Origin: Lachnospiraceae bacterium
GTDB lineage: Bacteria > Bacillota > Clostridia > Lachnospirales > Lachnospiraceae
Reading direction: 5' to 3'
DNA: 64,000 nucleotides
Assembly (NCBI GenBank): GCA_017553505.1
Contig: JAFZLD010000006.1
Span: 62,001 to 126,000 of the forward strand
Shown here: in pieces, positions 1-6,125 of the stretch
Layout of the letters: the number at the start of each line of letters is the position of its first letter
Numbering within the stretch: the stretch's first letter is position 1
Made by a program: the position numbers and the translations under genes
The notes under the pieces: model-generated
What the model was told of the DNA's origin: nothing
The model's database searches: none
The model's input: only the letters and a program-made list of their open reading frames with translations

Positions 1-591
1 AAGTACTGCTGCCGCATCGTCGGGGTCAACGTTGGAGATGAACTTAGCTTCCATCTTGAAGTTGCCGGTTTTCTTGGCCCAGTTTTCAAGAGCAAGGTAC
101 ATAGCGCGGGGACCTAAGTCACTTCCGCCGATACCGATCTGAACTACTGTGGTGAATTTCTCGCCCTTAGCGTTGGCAATTGCGCCGCTGTGAACCTTCT
201 CGGCGAACTCAGCGATTTTCTTCTGCTCGCCTACGTAGAATTCTCTCTTGTCTACGCCGTCAGCCACAACCTTGTCACCAAGCATGCCTCTGGTAAGCTG
301 ATGAAGCACGAGTCTCTTCTCGCCTGTGTTGATAACCTCGCCGTTGTATAAAGCTTTGAACTTTTCGGTAAGCTCAGCTTCCCCCGCAAGTTCTTCGAGA
401 ACTTTTAATACATCCTCATCAACAGCCTTAGCCGCATAGTTAAAAGAAAGACCGCATGCCATGGGCACACTGTATTCCTTAACTCTCTTGGCTCCCGCCT
501 CACCGCTCATAGCGGCCTTAAGATTAACCTTACCGGTTGAAGCAAGCTTCTTGTAGCTTGCAAGAGTGTCTAAATTATTCCATGAAACCAT
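1..591 (-). CDS. pgi: glucose-6-phosphate isomerase, N-terminal part (cut by window edge)
   Basis: Interconverts glucose 6-phosphate and fructose 6-phosphate in cytosolic glycolysis/gluconeogenesis. The frame is open from an ATG at 591 to the left edge, giving 197 residues. The hallmark stretch GIGGSDLGPRAMYLALENWA of the sugar isomerase family lies near residue 140, and residues such as SFNYAAKAV and HQLTRGM also fit bacterial Pgi. A GGAGG ribosome-binding site about 7 bases upstream supports this start. The C-terminal half with the catalytic Glu, His and Lys lies outside the window. It is divergent from nothing nearby and probably monocistronic. Confidence 0.93.
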   Translation of the reverse strand, partial: MVSWNNLDTLASYKKLASTGKVNLKAAMSGEAGAKRVKEYSVPMACGLSFNYAAKAVDEDVLKVLEELAGEAELTEKFKALYNGEVINTGEKRLVLHQLTRGMLGDKVVADGVDKREFYVGEQKKIAEFAEKVHSGAIANAKGEKFTTVVQIGIGGSDLGPRAMYLALENWAKKTGNFKMEAKFISNVDPDDAAAVL

Positions 592-683
592 TATATTTCC
601 TCCATTAATTAATAATGTATTTCCGCAAATTTTCGTACGCCTTTATGATAATCGATTTGCTCTTTCTTTTCAAGAAGAAGCAA

Positions 684-1442
684 TTACAGCTCTATGTCAA
701 GCTCCACCGGGCAGTGATCGGAACCGTAAATTTCATTGTGAATCGACGCGCCCGTAATCTTATCCTTAATATCATCGGAGACAATAAAGTAGTCGATACG
801 CCAGCCTGCGTTCTTTTCACGCGCGTGGAAGCGGTAAGACCACCAAGAGTAAGCGTCCTTTAAATCGGGATAGAGATATCTGAAGGAATCCACATACCCG
901 CTCGCAAGAAGGTCGGTCATCTTGCCGCGCTCCTCATCGGTAAAGCCTGCGTTGCGACGGTTGGTCTTGGGATTCTTTAAGTCAATCTCCTGATGCGCCA
1001 CGTTAAGGTCGCCACAGAAAATCACCGGCTTCTTTTTCTTCAATCCATTAATATAGGCAAGGAAATCATCTTCCCACTTCATACGGTAGTCGAGGCGGCG
1101 AAGCTCGTCCTGAGAATTGGGCGTATAGCAGGTTATGAAAAAGAAATTGTCATACTCAAGCGTAATAACTCTGCCTTCGTGGTCGTGCTCGTCGACACCG
1201 ATGCCGTATGCGACGCTGATCGGCTCGTGCTTGGTAAAGATTGCGGTGCCGGAGTACCCTTTCTTTTCCGCGTAATTCCAGTAACCCTTGTAGCCTTCGG
1301 GAAGTTCTAAGTCTATCTGACCCTCCTGAAGCTTCGTCTCCTGCAGGCAAAAGAAGTCGGCCCCGGCCTCCTTAAAGAAATCCGTAAACCCCTTATCTAC
1401 GCAGGCGCGAAGGCCGTTTACGTTCCAAGATATCATTTTCAA
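684..1442 (-). CDS. xth: exodeoxyribonuclease III / AP endonuclease
   Basis: Cleaves DNA 5' of abasic sites and removes nucleotides 3' to 5' in base excision repair. The 252-residue protein shows the endonuclease/exonuclease/phosphatase fold: [10 protein letters not shown] at the N terminus (metal-binding Asn), LQETKLQ (metal Glu), GDLNVAH (catalytic Asp/Asn) and [14 protein letters not shown] at the C terminus (catalytic Asp-His). I take a TTG at 1442 as the start because GGAGG sits 8 bases upstream and it yields the family-typical [10 protein letters not shown]. An in-frame ATG at 1490 would add 16 residues with no family match. Length is normal for ExoA/XthA. Confidence 0.93.
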   Translation of the reverse strand: MKMISWNVNGLRACVDKGFTDFFKEAGADFFCLQETKLQEGQIDLELPEGYKGYWNYAEKKGYSGTAIFTKHEPISVAYGIGVDEHDHEGRVITLEYDNFFFITCYTPNSQDELRRLDYRMKWEDDFLAYINGLKKKKPVIFCGDLNVAHQEIDLKNPKTNRRNAGFTDEERGKMTDLLASGYVDSFRYLYPDLKDAYSWWSYRFHAREKNAGWRIDYFIVSDDIKDKITGASIHNEIYGSDHCPVELDIEL

Positions 1443-1520
1443 GGCAATTTCCTCCAAATATGTTCTTTTTTCGTAGTGATGTTTGGACATAATTATACCA
1501 TCACTTTAATGATTTTGTGC

Positions 1521-1526
1521 TATAAT
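1521..1526 (+). promoter_or_regulatory. -10 element for the TSCPD-murG pair
   Basis: A consensus TATAAT lies about 50 bases before the TSCPD gene in the divergent gap after exonuclease III. I see no good -35 hexamer at the expected distance, so only the -10 is called. Confidence 0.45.
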
Positions 1527-1574
1527 GTGAAACTGAAATTGTTAACCCGTTTAGTTTGAGAAAGAGGTATAGCT

Positions 1575-1826
1575 ATGCATTTTAAACCCAGTGGAATTTG
1601 TGCAATCGGAATAGATTTCGAAGTTGTAGACGATCGCGTATACGACGTTCGTTTCACCGGCGGATGCGACGGTAACCATAAAGGCCTTGCGGCATTGATA
1701 GAAGGTATGCCCGTTCAGGAAGCAATCGACAGACTTTCAGGCATCACCTGCGGTCCCCGCAGCACTTCCTGCCCCGACCAGCTTGCAAGAGCTTTACAAG
1801 AATATTCATCCAAGAAGGCAGTTTAA
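1575..1826 (+). CDS. TSCPD domain protein (TIGR03905-like)
   Basis: An 83-residue protein carrying the family signature GPRSTSCPDQLARAL near residue 60 and the N-terminal FTGGCDGNHKGLAALIEGM segment. The TSCPD domain also occurs at the C terminus of some vitamin B12-dependent ribonucleotide reductases, where its Cys residues may bind metal; the stand-alone Firmicute proteins have no firmly assigned function. Cysteines fall in GGCDGN, ITCGP and TSCPD. The stop codon shares one base with the murG start (TAATG), so the two are probably translationally coupled. Confidence 0.85.
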   Translation: MHFKPSGICAIGIDFEVVDDRVYDVRFTGGCDGNHKGLAALIEGMPVQEAIDRLSGITCGPRSTSCPDQLARALQEYSSKKAV

Positions 1827-2896
1827 TGAGTAAGAAAATTGTTTTGACGGGTGGCGGTACCGCGGGTCATGTTACCCCCAACATCGCGCTTATCCCCGAG
1901 CTTAAGAAAGCGGGATACGAGATAAGCTACATCGGTTCCAAGGACGGTATCGAGAAGCGCCTTATCGAAGACTACGACATTCCTTACTACGGAGTGTCCA
2001 CCGGTAAGTTCCGCAGATACTTCGACCTTAAGAACTTTACGGATCCCTTCAGAATCATTCACGGATTTGCGGAGGCCAAGTCAATCCTTAAGGAGATTCA
2101 GCCCGATATCGTATTTTCCAAGGGCGGTTTCGTGAGCGTTCCCATTGTAAGAGCGGCTCATGCACTTAAGATTCCCTGCATCATCCACGAATCCGACATC
2201 ACGCCGGGACTTGCCAATAAATTGTGCATTCCCACAGCCGTGAAGATATGCTGTAACTTCCCCGAGACCATGCACTATGTTCCCGCGGACAAGGGCGTTC
2301 TTACCGGCACCCCCATCAGAGAAGAGTTAACCGAAGGTGTTCGCAAGAAAGGCCTCGACCTTTGCGGATTCCACGAGTTTAAGCCTGTACTCCTTATAAT
2401 CGGCGGCAGCCAGGGCTCAAGACTTGTTAATGAATGTGTCCGTCAGAGCCTTCCCACACTTCTTAAGGATTTCCAGATTATCCACTTATGTGGTAAGGGC
2501 AACCTCGACGAAAGCCTTAATGACACCTTAGGCTACAAGCAGTTTGAATATTTAAAAGAAGATTTAAAAGATGCTTTTGCCGCATCCGACGTAGTAATTT
2601 CCCGCGCCGGTGCCAATGCCATCTGTGAGTTGCTGGCGCTCCATAAGCCCAACCTCTTAATTCCGCTTGATGCGGGCAGCCGAGGCGACCAGATATTGAA
2701 TGCAGATTCTTTTGCCGCTCAGGGATTCTCAATGGTCCTTGCGGAGAAAGACATGACTCCCGAGACACTTACATCGTCAGTTCAGGAGCTCTTCTGCAAC
2801 CGCCAGTCCTACATCGAGGCCATGACCAAGTCGGGCCAGATGCAACCGATTCTTACCATCGTAAGTCTCATAGAAAAGTACAAAAAAACAGAGTAA
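1826..2896 (+). CDS. murG: UDP-GlcNAc--lipid I GlcNAc transferase MurG
   Basis: Transfers GlcNAc from UDP-GlcNAc to undecaprenyl-pyrophosphoryl-MurNAc-pentapeptide to make lipid II at the inner face of the membrane. The 356-residue GT-B protein has the N-terminal glycine loop LTGGGTAGHVTPN, the lipid-acceptor HESDITPGLANK region, the second glycine loop LIIGGSQGS near residue 190, and the C-terminal UDP-binding SRAGANAICELLA motif near 255. Length is normal. It is coupled by a 1-base overlap to the TSCPD gene rather than sitting in a dcw cluster. An intrinsic terminator follows the stop. Confidence 0.95.
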   Translation: MSKKIVLTGGGTAGHVTPNIALIPELKKAGYEISYIGSKDGIEKRLIEDYDIPYYGVSTGKFRRYFDLKNFTDPFRIIHGFAEAKSILKEIQPDIVFSKGGFVSVPIVRAAHALKIPCIIHESDITPGLANKLCIPTAVKICCNFPETMHYVPADKGVLTGTPIREELTEGVRKKGLDLCGFHEFKPVLLIIGGSQGSRLVNECVRQSLPTLLKDFQIIHLCGKGNLDESLNDTLGYKQFEYLKEDLKDAFAASDVVISRAGANAICELLALHKPNLLIPLDAGSRGDQILNADSFAAQGFSMVLAEKDMTPETLTSSVQELFCNRQSYIEAMTKSGQMQPILTIVSLIEKYKKTE

Positions 2897-2903
2897 ATTT
2901 ACG

Positions 2904-2950
2904 AATCGCAAAATGATATGTGTAACAGCTGTCATTTTGCGATTTTGTTT
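2904..2950 (+). terminator. intrinsic terminator after murG
   Basis: Perfect 13-bp inverted repeat (AATCGCAAAATGA and its complement at 2932-2944) followed by a T-rich tail. The tail runs directly into the 26-bp block that begins the RiPP promoter at 2944. Confidence 0.8.
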
Positions 2951-2991
2951 CCATTTACTTTATTCACTTCCCACCGTATTTGGTGTACACT
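2944..2991 (+). promoter_or_regulatory. promoter P1 of the peptide locus with shared 26-bp upstream block
   Basis: Positions 2944-2969 are identical over 26 bp to 3520-3545. The 3' end of the block supplies a -35-like TTCACT (2963-2968), then 17 bp, then a -10-like TACACT (2986-2991). Both hexamers match the consensus poorly, as expected of an activator-dependent promoter. Inside the block TTTACTT and TTCACTT recur about one helical turn apart, so it may bind a regulator. The transcript would start about 25 bases before the GTG start of the first peptide. Confidence 0.65.
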
Positions 2992-3021
2992 TTATGTACA
3001 TCATAAAGAGGAGGTGAAATT

Positions 3022-3201
3022 GTGATTAAACTCAAAGATGTTATATGGGGTGAAGTTGATTTAATCGATGAATTCACTCTTTCGGAGGACGCAGACGACA
3101 CCGGATTAGATGCAGAAATAAACGGAGGCTATGGAAACTCTGTTACCATGTGTTGCGGCGGCATAGGTCGTGGCCTATTACAGATAGGATGTGGCAAATA
3201 A
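3022..3201 (+). CDS. RiPP-like precursor peptide 1 (59 aa)
   Basis: A short peptide that I do not recognise from a named family with certainty. It starts at GTG 3022 behind a very strong AGAGGAGGTG site. The N terminus (M)IKLKDVIWGEVDL is nearly identical to two following peptides and is followed by an acidic stretch rich in Asp/Glu, as in a leader peptide. The C-terminal third is a Gly-rich core beginning VTMCCGGIGRG and ending QIGCGK, with three Cys. Its position before a radical SAM/SPASM enzyme suggests it is the substrate of that enzyme. Clo7bot- or CLI_3235-type Cys-rich peptides are possible relatives; I could not test this. Confidence 0.75.
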   Translation: MIKLKDVIWGEVDLIDEFTLSEDADDTGLDAEINGGYGNSVTMCCGGIGRGLLQIGCGK

Positions 3202-3223
3202 ATTATAGAAAGGATTTTATACA

Positions 3224-3394
3224 ATGATTAAACTTAAAGACGTTTTATTTGGAGATGTTGATTTAACAGTTGATGACACAGACAAAGAGGAGCCTAAGTA
3301 CGAATACGATCCCAATATTGGTATTATCGTTGTTGCTATGTGCTGTGGGGGCGGACATCCCGTAGGTAACGACCCCAGCCCTTGGCGTCCTTAA
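3224..3394 (+). CDS. RiPP-like precursor peptide 2 (56 aa)
   Basis: Second copy, 22 bases after the first and co-transcribed with it. The leader MIKLKDVLFGDVDL is conserved, followed by an acidic linker. The core region starts VVAMCCGGGHPVG and ends in a Pro-rich SPWRP tail, with only the adjacent Cys-Cys pair. The ATG at 3224 has an AAAGGA site about 8 bases upstream, weaker than that of peptides 1 and 3. An intrinsic terminator follows at 3431, so peptides 1 and 2 form their own transcript. Confidence 0.75.
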   Translation: MIKLKDVLFGDVDLTVDDTDKEEPKYEYDPNIGIIVVAMCCGGGHPVGNDPSPWRP

Positions 3395-3430
3395 TTTTCT
3401 GACTATCATACCATAGGTACATAATTATGA

Positions 3431-3473
3431 AAAAGCACGAAGGAAGCTAATACTTCTATTCGTGCTTTTCTTT
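3431..3473 (+). terminator. intrinsic terminator after precursor 2
   Basis: Perfect 11-bp stem AAAAGCACGAA with its complement at 3459-3469, an inner GAAG/CTTC extension, and a CTTTT tail. It separates the peptide 1-2 transcript from promoter P2. Confidence 0.85.
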
Positions 3474-3519
3474 TAAGCATAAATTTCAAAAATATACGTT
3501 TTTACCATTTAATTGGGAG

Positions 3520-3567
3520 TTTGTTTCCATTTACTTTATTCACTTGCTTTTTGTCAAATAGTATAAT
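3520..3567 (+). promoter_or_regulatory. promoter P2 of the peptide locus with the same 26-bp block
   Basis: The exact 26-bp duplicate of 2944-2969 is followed by the same geometry: TTCACT (3539-3544), a 17-bp spacer, and here a consensus TATAAT (3562-3567). It drives precursor 3, the radical SAM enzyme and the M55-like gene. Downstream of the -35 the two promoters diverge, so the conservation is confined to the putative control block. Confidence 0.75.
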
Positions 3568-3600
3568 AGTAACTATCAAAGAGAAAGGAGGTGAATTGGG

Positions 3601-3783
3601 ATGATTAAGCTTAAAGACGTAGTCTGGGGTGAAGTTGAGTTAGTAGAAGAAGACGATACAAACGCCGGCGGTGGCAGCGTATCCGTTATGACTTGTTGTG
3701 GTTGGCCGCCTCCGGATGAAGGCCTTCGTTGTTGGATCAACATACCGATTCTTACTCCGTTTACTTGTGACAAAAGACGCTAG
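3601..3783 (+). CDS. RiPP-like precursor peptide 3 (60 aa)
   Basis: Third peptide of the set. ATG 3601 follows a strong AAAGGAGGTG. The leader MIKLKDVVWGEVELVEED matches peptides 1 and 2; a GGG stretch then precedes the core, which begins SVMTCCGWPPPDEG and ends FTCDKRR. Four Cys are present (an adjacent pair plus two single residues), and the core is longer and more hydrophobic than in peptides 1 and 2. It lies immediately upstream of the maturase, separated by a 9-bp-stem hairpin, and shares its promoter. Confidence 0.78.
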   Translation: MIKLKDVVWGEVELVEEDDTNAGGGSVSVMTCCGWPPPDEGLRCWINIPILTPFTCDKRR

Positions 3784-3811
3784 TCTTTACTATTGAGAAT
3801 TTTATTGGGGT

Positions 3812-3838
3812 GCGGACATGTATTTACCACGTGTCCGC
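3812..3838 (+). promoter_or_regulatory. hairpin between precursor 3 and the maturase gene
   Basis: GCGGACATG (3812-3820) pairs with CGTGTCCGC (3830-3838) as a 9-bp stem with one G-U pair and a 9-base loop. No T tract follows, so it is not a full terminator. The ATG at 3818-3820, the longest possible start of the maturase, is buried in the stem. A processing or partial-attenuation hairpin that keeps peptide expression above enzyme expression would fit. Confidence 0.6.
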
Positions 3839-5215
3839 GCCTTAACCATGAATGGGGTATTTTATTATATGAAACTTATCAAGCACATGTTTGTCCGAGA
3901 AATCGGAAACATCAACAATCAACATATCATTGCCAATACTTTGACCGCTTTTGTCGGAGTATTGTATGAAGAAGAAAAGAATATTGTCCTCAAGTGGACA
4001 AAGGAAGACAACATTATTCCCGTAACCGACAAGGAAAAGGCTCTCTATGACATTCTTTCCGAGAACAAATTCCTGGTCCATGACGATGTCGAAGAAGAGA
4101 AAACCGTAGCAGACATGCTTACTGCCGGCAGAAACACGCACCGTGAACTTGCCAAAGATACACGTCGAATTATCCTCGCTCTTACATATATGTGCAACTT
4201 TGCTTGTCCTTATTGCTTCGAAAAAGAAAACTGTGATGAGAAAAAGGGAAAGGTAATTACCAAAGAGCAAATAGATAAAGTATTCGACTTAAGCACTCAG
4301 AAGATAGAAAATATCGAGCTTTTTGGCGGAGAACCTCTTCTTCCCATCACCAAGGACATTGTATCCTATATATTTAAGAAAGCTCCTAACGAACATTACA
4401 GTGTGACCACCAACGGCTACTATCTCGATGAATTTATTCCGTTATTTAAGACCGTTCATGTCTTTCGCATTACCGTTACCCTTGACGGAAAGCGTGACAA
4501 TCACAACAAAACACGCAAGTTATGGAATGGCGACGGAACTTATGACAAGGTAATCGGTAACGTAGAAAAGGCCCTTGAAAGTGGTCTGCCTATCAGCATA
4601 AGAATGAATCTCACCGCCGAAAACAAGGACGAAGGTATATCTCTGCGCGAAGAGCTCAGAAATAAATATGCCGACTATTATGCAACCGGCAAGCTTACTT
4701 TTGACCTTCAAACAGTTTTTCAGCAGGACGAGGCCCAGAAGACACAAATTTACATGGATACTCTGTATAATTTCCCCAAGAACAGTAAGAATATTGTATC
4801 CAATAACCTGGCAATGCTCAGCACATATCCTCTGTTAAGAAATCTCATGACTCCTCACGATAACTTTATTCCCAAATACTGCCATTGCGATTCTGAGGAA
4901 AGACTTATGATTTATGACGCATATGGCGATATGTACTCCTGTCCTGTTGCACTTGGCAACAAGAACGCTGTTATCGGCACTTATTATCCCGAGTACACAA
5001 TAAAAAACGAAAGCATGTTAAACAGAAACATTGAGAGCGTTCCCGAATGTCGCGCGTGCATTTATAAGTTTATATGCGGCGGCGGTTGTGCCAACGAGAT
5101 TGTGGAAGAAGGAAAATCAATCTTAAGACCCAATTGCCATCATCTTAACATTCAAATCGACCATCTTATTGCATTCGCCAAGCGGGAGTTAGATAACCAA
5201 TGTCAACCTACATAA
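3818..5215 (+). CDS. radical SAM/SPASM peptide maturase
   Basis: Predicted to install a Cys-linked or other radical modification in the adjacent peptides. In the longest reading (465 aa) an N-terminal region of about 115 residues may recognise the leader. The radical SAM CxxxCxxC motif CNFACPYC follows at 126-133, then the glycine motif ELFGGEPLL, and a C-terminal SPASM region with YSCPVALG, CRACIYKFICGGGC and PNCHH that supplies auxiliary Fe-S ligands. The start is uncertain: ATG 3818 lies within a hairpin and has no AGGAG, while in-frame ATGs at 3848 and 3869 (MKLIKHMFVREIG) look more protein-like. I give the longest form but consider 3869 at least as likely. The CcpM-type maturases of Clostridia are the nearest family I can name from memory. 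Confidence 0.88.
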   Translation: MYLPRVRALTMNGVFYYMKLIKHMFVREIGNINNQHIIANTLTAFVGVLYEEEKNIVLKWTKEDNIIPVTDKEKALYDILSENKFLVHDDVEEEKTVADMLTAGRNTHRELAKDTRRIILALTYMCNFACPYCFEKENCDEKKGKVITKEQIDKVFDLSTQKIENIELFGGEPLLPITKDIVSYIFKKAPNEHYSVTTNGYYLDEFIPLFKTVHVFRITVTLDGKRDNHNKTRKLWNGDGTYDKVIGNVEKALESGLPISIRMNLTAENKDEGISLREELRNKYADYYATGKLTFDLQTVFQQDEAQKTQIYMDTLYNFPKNSKNIVSNNLAMLSTYPLLRNLMTPHDNFIPKYCHCDSEERLMIYDAYGDMYSCPVALGNKNAVIGTYYPEYTIKNESMLNRNIESVPECRACIYKFICGGGCANEIVEEGKSILRPNCHHLNIQIDHLIAFAKRELDNQCQPT

Positions 5216-6090
5216 TTTTAGCAGACCTCGAAGGTATCTTCGGAGTAACCGATTTATTCGATTCAGAGACTAACAGAAGCCTTCTTTTGGCTCAAATAAA
5301 ACGGACCATAGACTGTATCAAAAAAACAGAAGACTCAATTGTAAAAGTATGCCTCATCCATGATGACGGGAGAATGGATATAGAAAAAGATGTCCTCGAT
5401 CTCGGAGCCTGTTACTATGGAAGCGGTATTAAATCGCTTCTTAGTTTAGAATCCGCCGCCGACTACGCCATCCTGATAGGCTTTCACAGCAAAGCCGGCG
5501 GAGCGGGAGTCTTCCCACATTCTTTCAAGCTGGAAATAGAAAAAGTTTCGACGGATGACAAAGATGTCGGAGAAGTTTACATGTTCTCCAAGTTTTTTAA
5601 GCTCAGGGGCACCAAAGTAATCTTTGTTTCCGGAGAAGGCTTCTTTGACGATGAAATGGTATTTGAAGGAACCATAACTCACTACATTAACAATTCGGTC
5701 GACTATGAGGACTCCCTGTCGACAGCCCTTGAAGCTCCGGTCGAAAGCATAAAGAGTTTTGTTACCGACGATGAAGTACTCCTTTATCTTAACAATACCG
5801 ATTATTACAATCTCATAGACCACTCTTCCTACTCAAAGGAAAGAAAATGCTTTGTTTTTGAGTCTATACAGGATTTTTTTAAAAAAATAATTGAACTTGC
5901 CATAGAAATCAATAGGGCATCCGTCATCATCAGACGAACCAACTTAAATTTTGCCAAAGAAATAAGCCGTCTTATCAAATCCGGCCAGGCTGAAATGCCC
6001 GACATCGAACTCCTTAACAAAGATATTTTTCTTTTTAATGAGTTCGAGCGAGAGATGGTGATGAATCTACTTAAAACAGCTACCAAATAA
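5200..6090 (+). CDS. M55 (DppA-like) family protein in the RiPP locus
   Basis: A 296-residue protein whose N-terminal half resembles the M55 D-aminopeptidase DppA. It has ILADLEGIFGVTD (metal ligands Asp9 and Glu11 of the DMEG motif), IHDDGRM at 53-59 (counterpart of NDSHxxM), LIGFHSKAGGAGVFPHSF at 92-109 (GYHA motif, His96) and VGEVYMF (Glu125). Against DppA as I recall it, the third metal His is replaced by Asp56 and the nucleophilic Cys before HS by Pro106, so activity may be altered. The C-terminal 110 residues match nothing I know. It overlaps the maturase by 16 bases, so the two are coupled. A role in leader removal or peptide processing is inference only. Confidence 0.7.
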   Translation: MSTYIILADLEGIFGVTDLFDSETNRSLLLAQIKRTIDCIKKTEDSIVKVCLIHDDGRMDIEKDVLDLGACYYGSGIKSLLSLESAADYAILIGFHSKAGGAGVFPHSFKLEIEKVSTDDKDVGEVYMFSKFFKLRGTKVIFVSGEGFFDDEMVFEGTITHYINNSVDYEDSLSTALEAPVESIKSFVTDDEVLLYLNNTDYYNLIDHSSYSKERKCFVFESIQDFFKKIIELAIEINRASVIIRRTNLNFAKEISRLIKSGQAEMPDIELLNKDIFLFNEFEREMVMNLLKTATK

Positions 6091-6094
6091 ATTG

Positions 6095-6125
6095 GCGGGG
6101 CGACATCGGTCGCCCCGCTTTTTTA
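6095..6125. terminator. terminator between convergent M55-like and MutS-like genes
   Basis: GCGGGGCGAC and GTCGCCCCGC form a perfect 10-bp stem with a 4-base loop, then TTTTTT. It ends the peptide operon on the + strand and may also serve the convergent gene that stops at 6123. Confidence 0.9.

Noticed and set aside
3812-3838. Intrinsic terminator between precursor 3 and the maturase
   Set aside because: The stem is good but no T tract follows, so full termination is unlikely.
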